This document shows, piece after piece, positions 62,672 to 64,000 of a DNA stretch of 64,000 nt (position 1 is the stretch's first letter; each line of letters opens with the position of its first letter). Location: the NCBI GenBank assembly GCA_021646405.1, contig SOER01000001.1, forward strand, positions 124,001 to 188,000, written 5' to 3'. The position numbers and the translations under genes are program-made. The DNA is from Candidatus Loosdrechtia aerotolerans (GTDB lineage Bacteria > Planctomycetota > Brocadiia > Brocadiales > Brocadiaceae). The notes below the pieces were generated by a model. It worked only from the letters and a program-made list of their open reading frames with translations, made no database searches and was not told where the DNA came from.

Positions 62672-63733
62672 ATGGTTGATATGATTGACAAGATTACAAA
62701 AATTTTAGATGAAGATGCACAGTATCTCCTGGAACACAAATGTACCACTATTCCTAAAGATAGCCTGCATCTGCCTGGTGCTGATTTTGTTGATCGAACC
62801 TTTATTATTTCCAACAGACCAAATACTGTTTTAAGAAATTTACAAATGGTTTTTGACCATGGAAGATTAGCCGGTACAGGATACCTTTCAATACTTCCCG
62901 TAGACCAGGGTGTGGAGCATTCAGCAGGTTCTGCTTTTGCACCGAATCCTGCCTATTTTGATCCAGAAAACATTGTAAAACTTGCCATTGAAGGAGGCTG
63001 TAATGCAGTAGCCTCAACGTTGGGGGTTTTAGGTGCCGTTTCACGGAAATACTGCCACAAAATCCCCTTTATTATGAAAATCAATCATAATGAACTCCTC
63101 TCGTATCCGAATTCTCATGATCAGCGGTTATTTGCCGGCATTACACAGGCATTTGATATGGGGGCTACCGGGGTTGGTGCAACGGTATATTTTGGATCAG
63201 AGGGGTCACGAAGACAGATAGAAGAGGTTACGAGGGCATTTCAGCATGCACATGAACTGGGTATGTTTACCGTACTCTGGTGCTATGTGCGCAATGAACA
63301 TTTTACAACAGATGGGGTTAATTATGAAGAATCTGCAGATTTAACCGGCCAGGCAAATCATTTAGGGGTTACACTGGAAGCAGATATTATAAAGCAGAAG
63401 CAACCGGTAACCAATGGAGGATACAAGGTACTCAACTTTGGTAAAACGCATCCTTTTGTCTACGAAAAACTAACAACAGGTCATCCGATAGATCTGACAC
63501 GGTACCAGGTGATAAATTGCTATATGGGGAGGATTGGATTGATCAACTCCGGTGGCCCCTCTGGCAATAATGATTTACAACAGGCGGTAAAGACCGCGGT
63601 AATAAATAAAAGGGCAGGGGGAATGGGGCTGATTACCGGGAGAAAAGCATTCCAAAAATCCATGGATGAAGGAGTTGAAATATTACATGCCGTACAAGAC
63701 GTCTATCTTACACGGGAAATAGATATAGCATAA
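62672..63733 (+). CDS. fbaB: Class I fructose-bisphosphate aldolase (FbaB/DhnA type)
   Basis: 353 residues, very similar throughout to E. coli FbaB (350 residues): [80 protein letters not shown] and [20 protein letters not shown]. It cleaves or forms fructose 1,6-bisphosphate through a Schiff-base lysine in the TIM barrel. It works in glycolysis or gluconeogenesis, the latter in autotrophs. Confidence 0.95.
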   Translation: MVDMIDKITKILDEDAQYLLEHKCTTIPKDSLHLPGADFVDRTFIISNRPNTVLRNLQMVFDHGRLAGTGYLSILPVDQGVEHSAGSAFAPNPAYFDPENIVKLAIEGGCNAVASTLGVLGAVSRKYCHKIPFIMKINHNELLSYPNSHDQRLFAGITQAFDMGATGVGATVYFGSEGSRRQIEEVTRAFQHAHELGMFTVLWCYVRNEHFTTDGVNYEESADLTGQANHLGVTLEADIIKQKQPVTNGGYKVLNFGKTHPFVYEKLTTGHPIDLTRYQVINCYMGRIGLINSGGPSGNNDLQQAVKTAVINKRAGGMGLITGRKAFQKSMDEGVEILHAVQDVYLTREIDIA

Positions 63734-63752
63734 CATATTTGAATAGTATCGC

Positions 63753-64000
63753 TTATGAGAGGAAAGAGAATTCTATAGCTGAGCGTATTTCGGAGATACT
63801 AAATGGCTTGCCGACAAAACTATCGAAGAGACCTCTGGCGAAACCCTGCCAGATGGCTTCACTATCGCGGTAGTAGTATCCGGAGATAATAGCAATTTTT
63901 ACTTTTGAACAACACTCTTTAATAAGATTTGCCAGCTCAATACCATCCATATCGGGCAGTTTAACGTCGAGGAATATCAACCTAACATTTTGATATAACT
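63753..64000 (-). CDS. Response regulator receiver domain, cut by window edge
   Basis: The frame is open to the right edge, so the 5' end lies beyond the window. It reads LIFLDVKLPDMDGIELANLI (phosphoacceptor aspartate), IAIISGYYYRD and FVGKPFSISEI with the conserved lysine. It stops at TAA 63753-63755, about 10 residues after the receiver domain, so no C-terminal output domain follows. Confidence 0.85.
   Translation of the reverse strand, partial: LYQNVRLIFLDVKLPDMDGIELANLIKECCSKVKIAIISGYYYRDSEAIWQGFARGLFDSFVGKPFSISEIRSAIEFSFLS

Overview
The window is an AT-rich, gene-dense bacterial chromosome segment. The house-keeping genes are of a Gram-negative type: lipoproteins, an OmpA-family protein, TAT export, MurJ, and glycine decarboxylase split into two subunits. 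The protein style suggests a planctomycete of the anammox group (Brocadiales, Brocadia-like). That assignment rests on recognition of protein style and was not tested by search.

Region 1 (1-9,680) is accessory DNA. It holds a BrnT/BrnA toxin-antitoxin pair whose toxin 5' end was removed by a REP-type (RAYT) transposon, itself split into two overlapping reading frames. Next to it is a complete chromosomal integron: an IntI-type integrase (5403-6356, + strand), an attI region with a candidate cassette promoter, and three cassettes read away from the integrase on the - strand. Each cassette ends in a recognisable attC site. The cassettes carry a small membrane protein, a HEPN-like helical protein, and a GC-rich TAT-exported family-1 glycosidase. 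Beyond the integrase lie a truncated IS transposase, a HicA/HicB pair, a DUF488 remnant, a 215-bp direct repeat in two copies, and a short inverted-repeat element with a relative near 51.4 kb.

Region 2 (9,680-31,720) is mainly chromosomal. It holds a family-39 glycosyltransferase, a decayed exonuclease/GIY-YIG gene, a TPR lipoprotein, MgtC, a metallo-beta-lactamase-fold hydrolase, a U32 protein, an HNH nuclease, UDP-glucose dehydrogenase and a Cache sensor that lacks an output domain. It continues with a SulP anion transporter carrying STAS and PII-like domains, then a - strand series: prepilin peptidase, OmpA lipoprotein, hisH, hisA, an EF-G-like GTPase and recQ.

Region 3 (32,100-53,300) holds glgC, murJ, rlmN, the tldD/pmbA pair, a ferredoxin, a solitary rpmH (L34) gene, an HU-like protein with a leader ORF, and an RseC-like protein. 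After these come the carA-carB-gcvPA-gcvPB - strand series, pgsA, ribBA, and a lone urocanate hydratase with a small upstream ORF.

Region 4 (53,840-64,000) starts with a three-gene phosphorelay (Cache-HAMP histidine kinase, CheY-like regulator, REC-multi-PAS histidine kinase). A decayed 2-oxoacid:ferredoxin oxidoreductase follows. Then come a thiol peroxidase fused to pterin carbinolamine dehydratase, a DJ-1/PfpI protein, three tandem SHOCT membrane proteins, an FbaB-type aldolase, and a receiver domain cut by the window edge.

The strongest items for follow-up are the integron with its three cassettes, the Tpx-PCD fusion, the SulP-STAS-PII-like fusion, and the several genes caught in decay.
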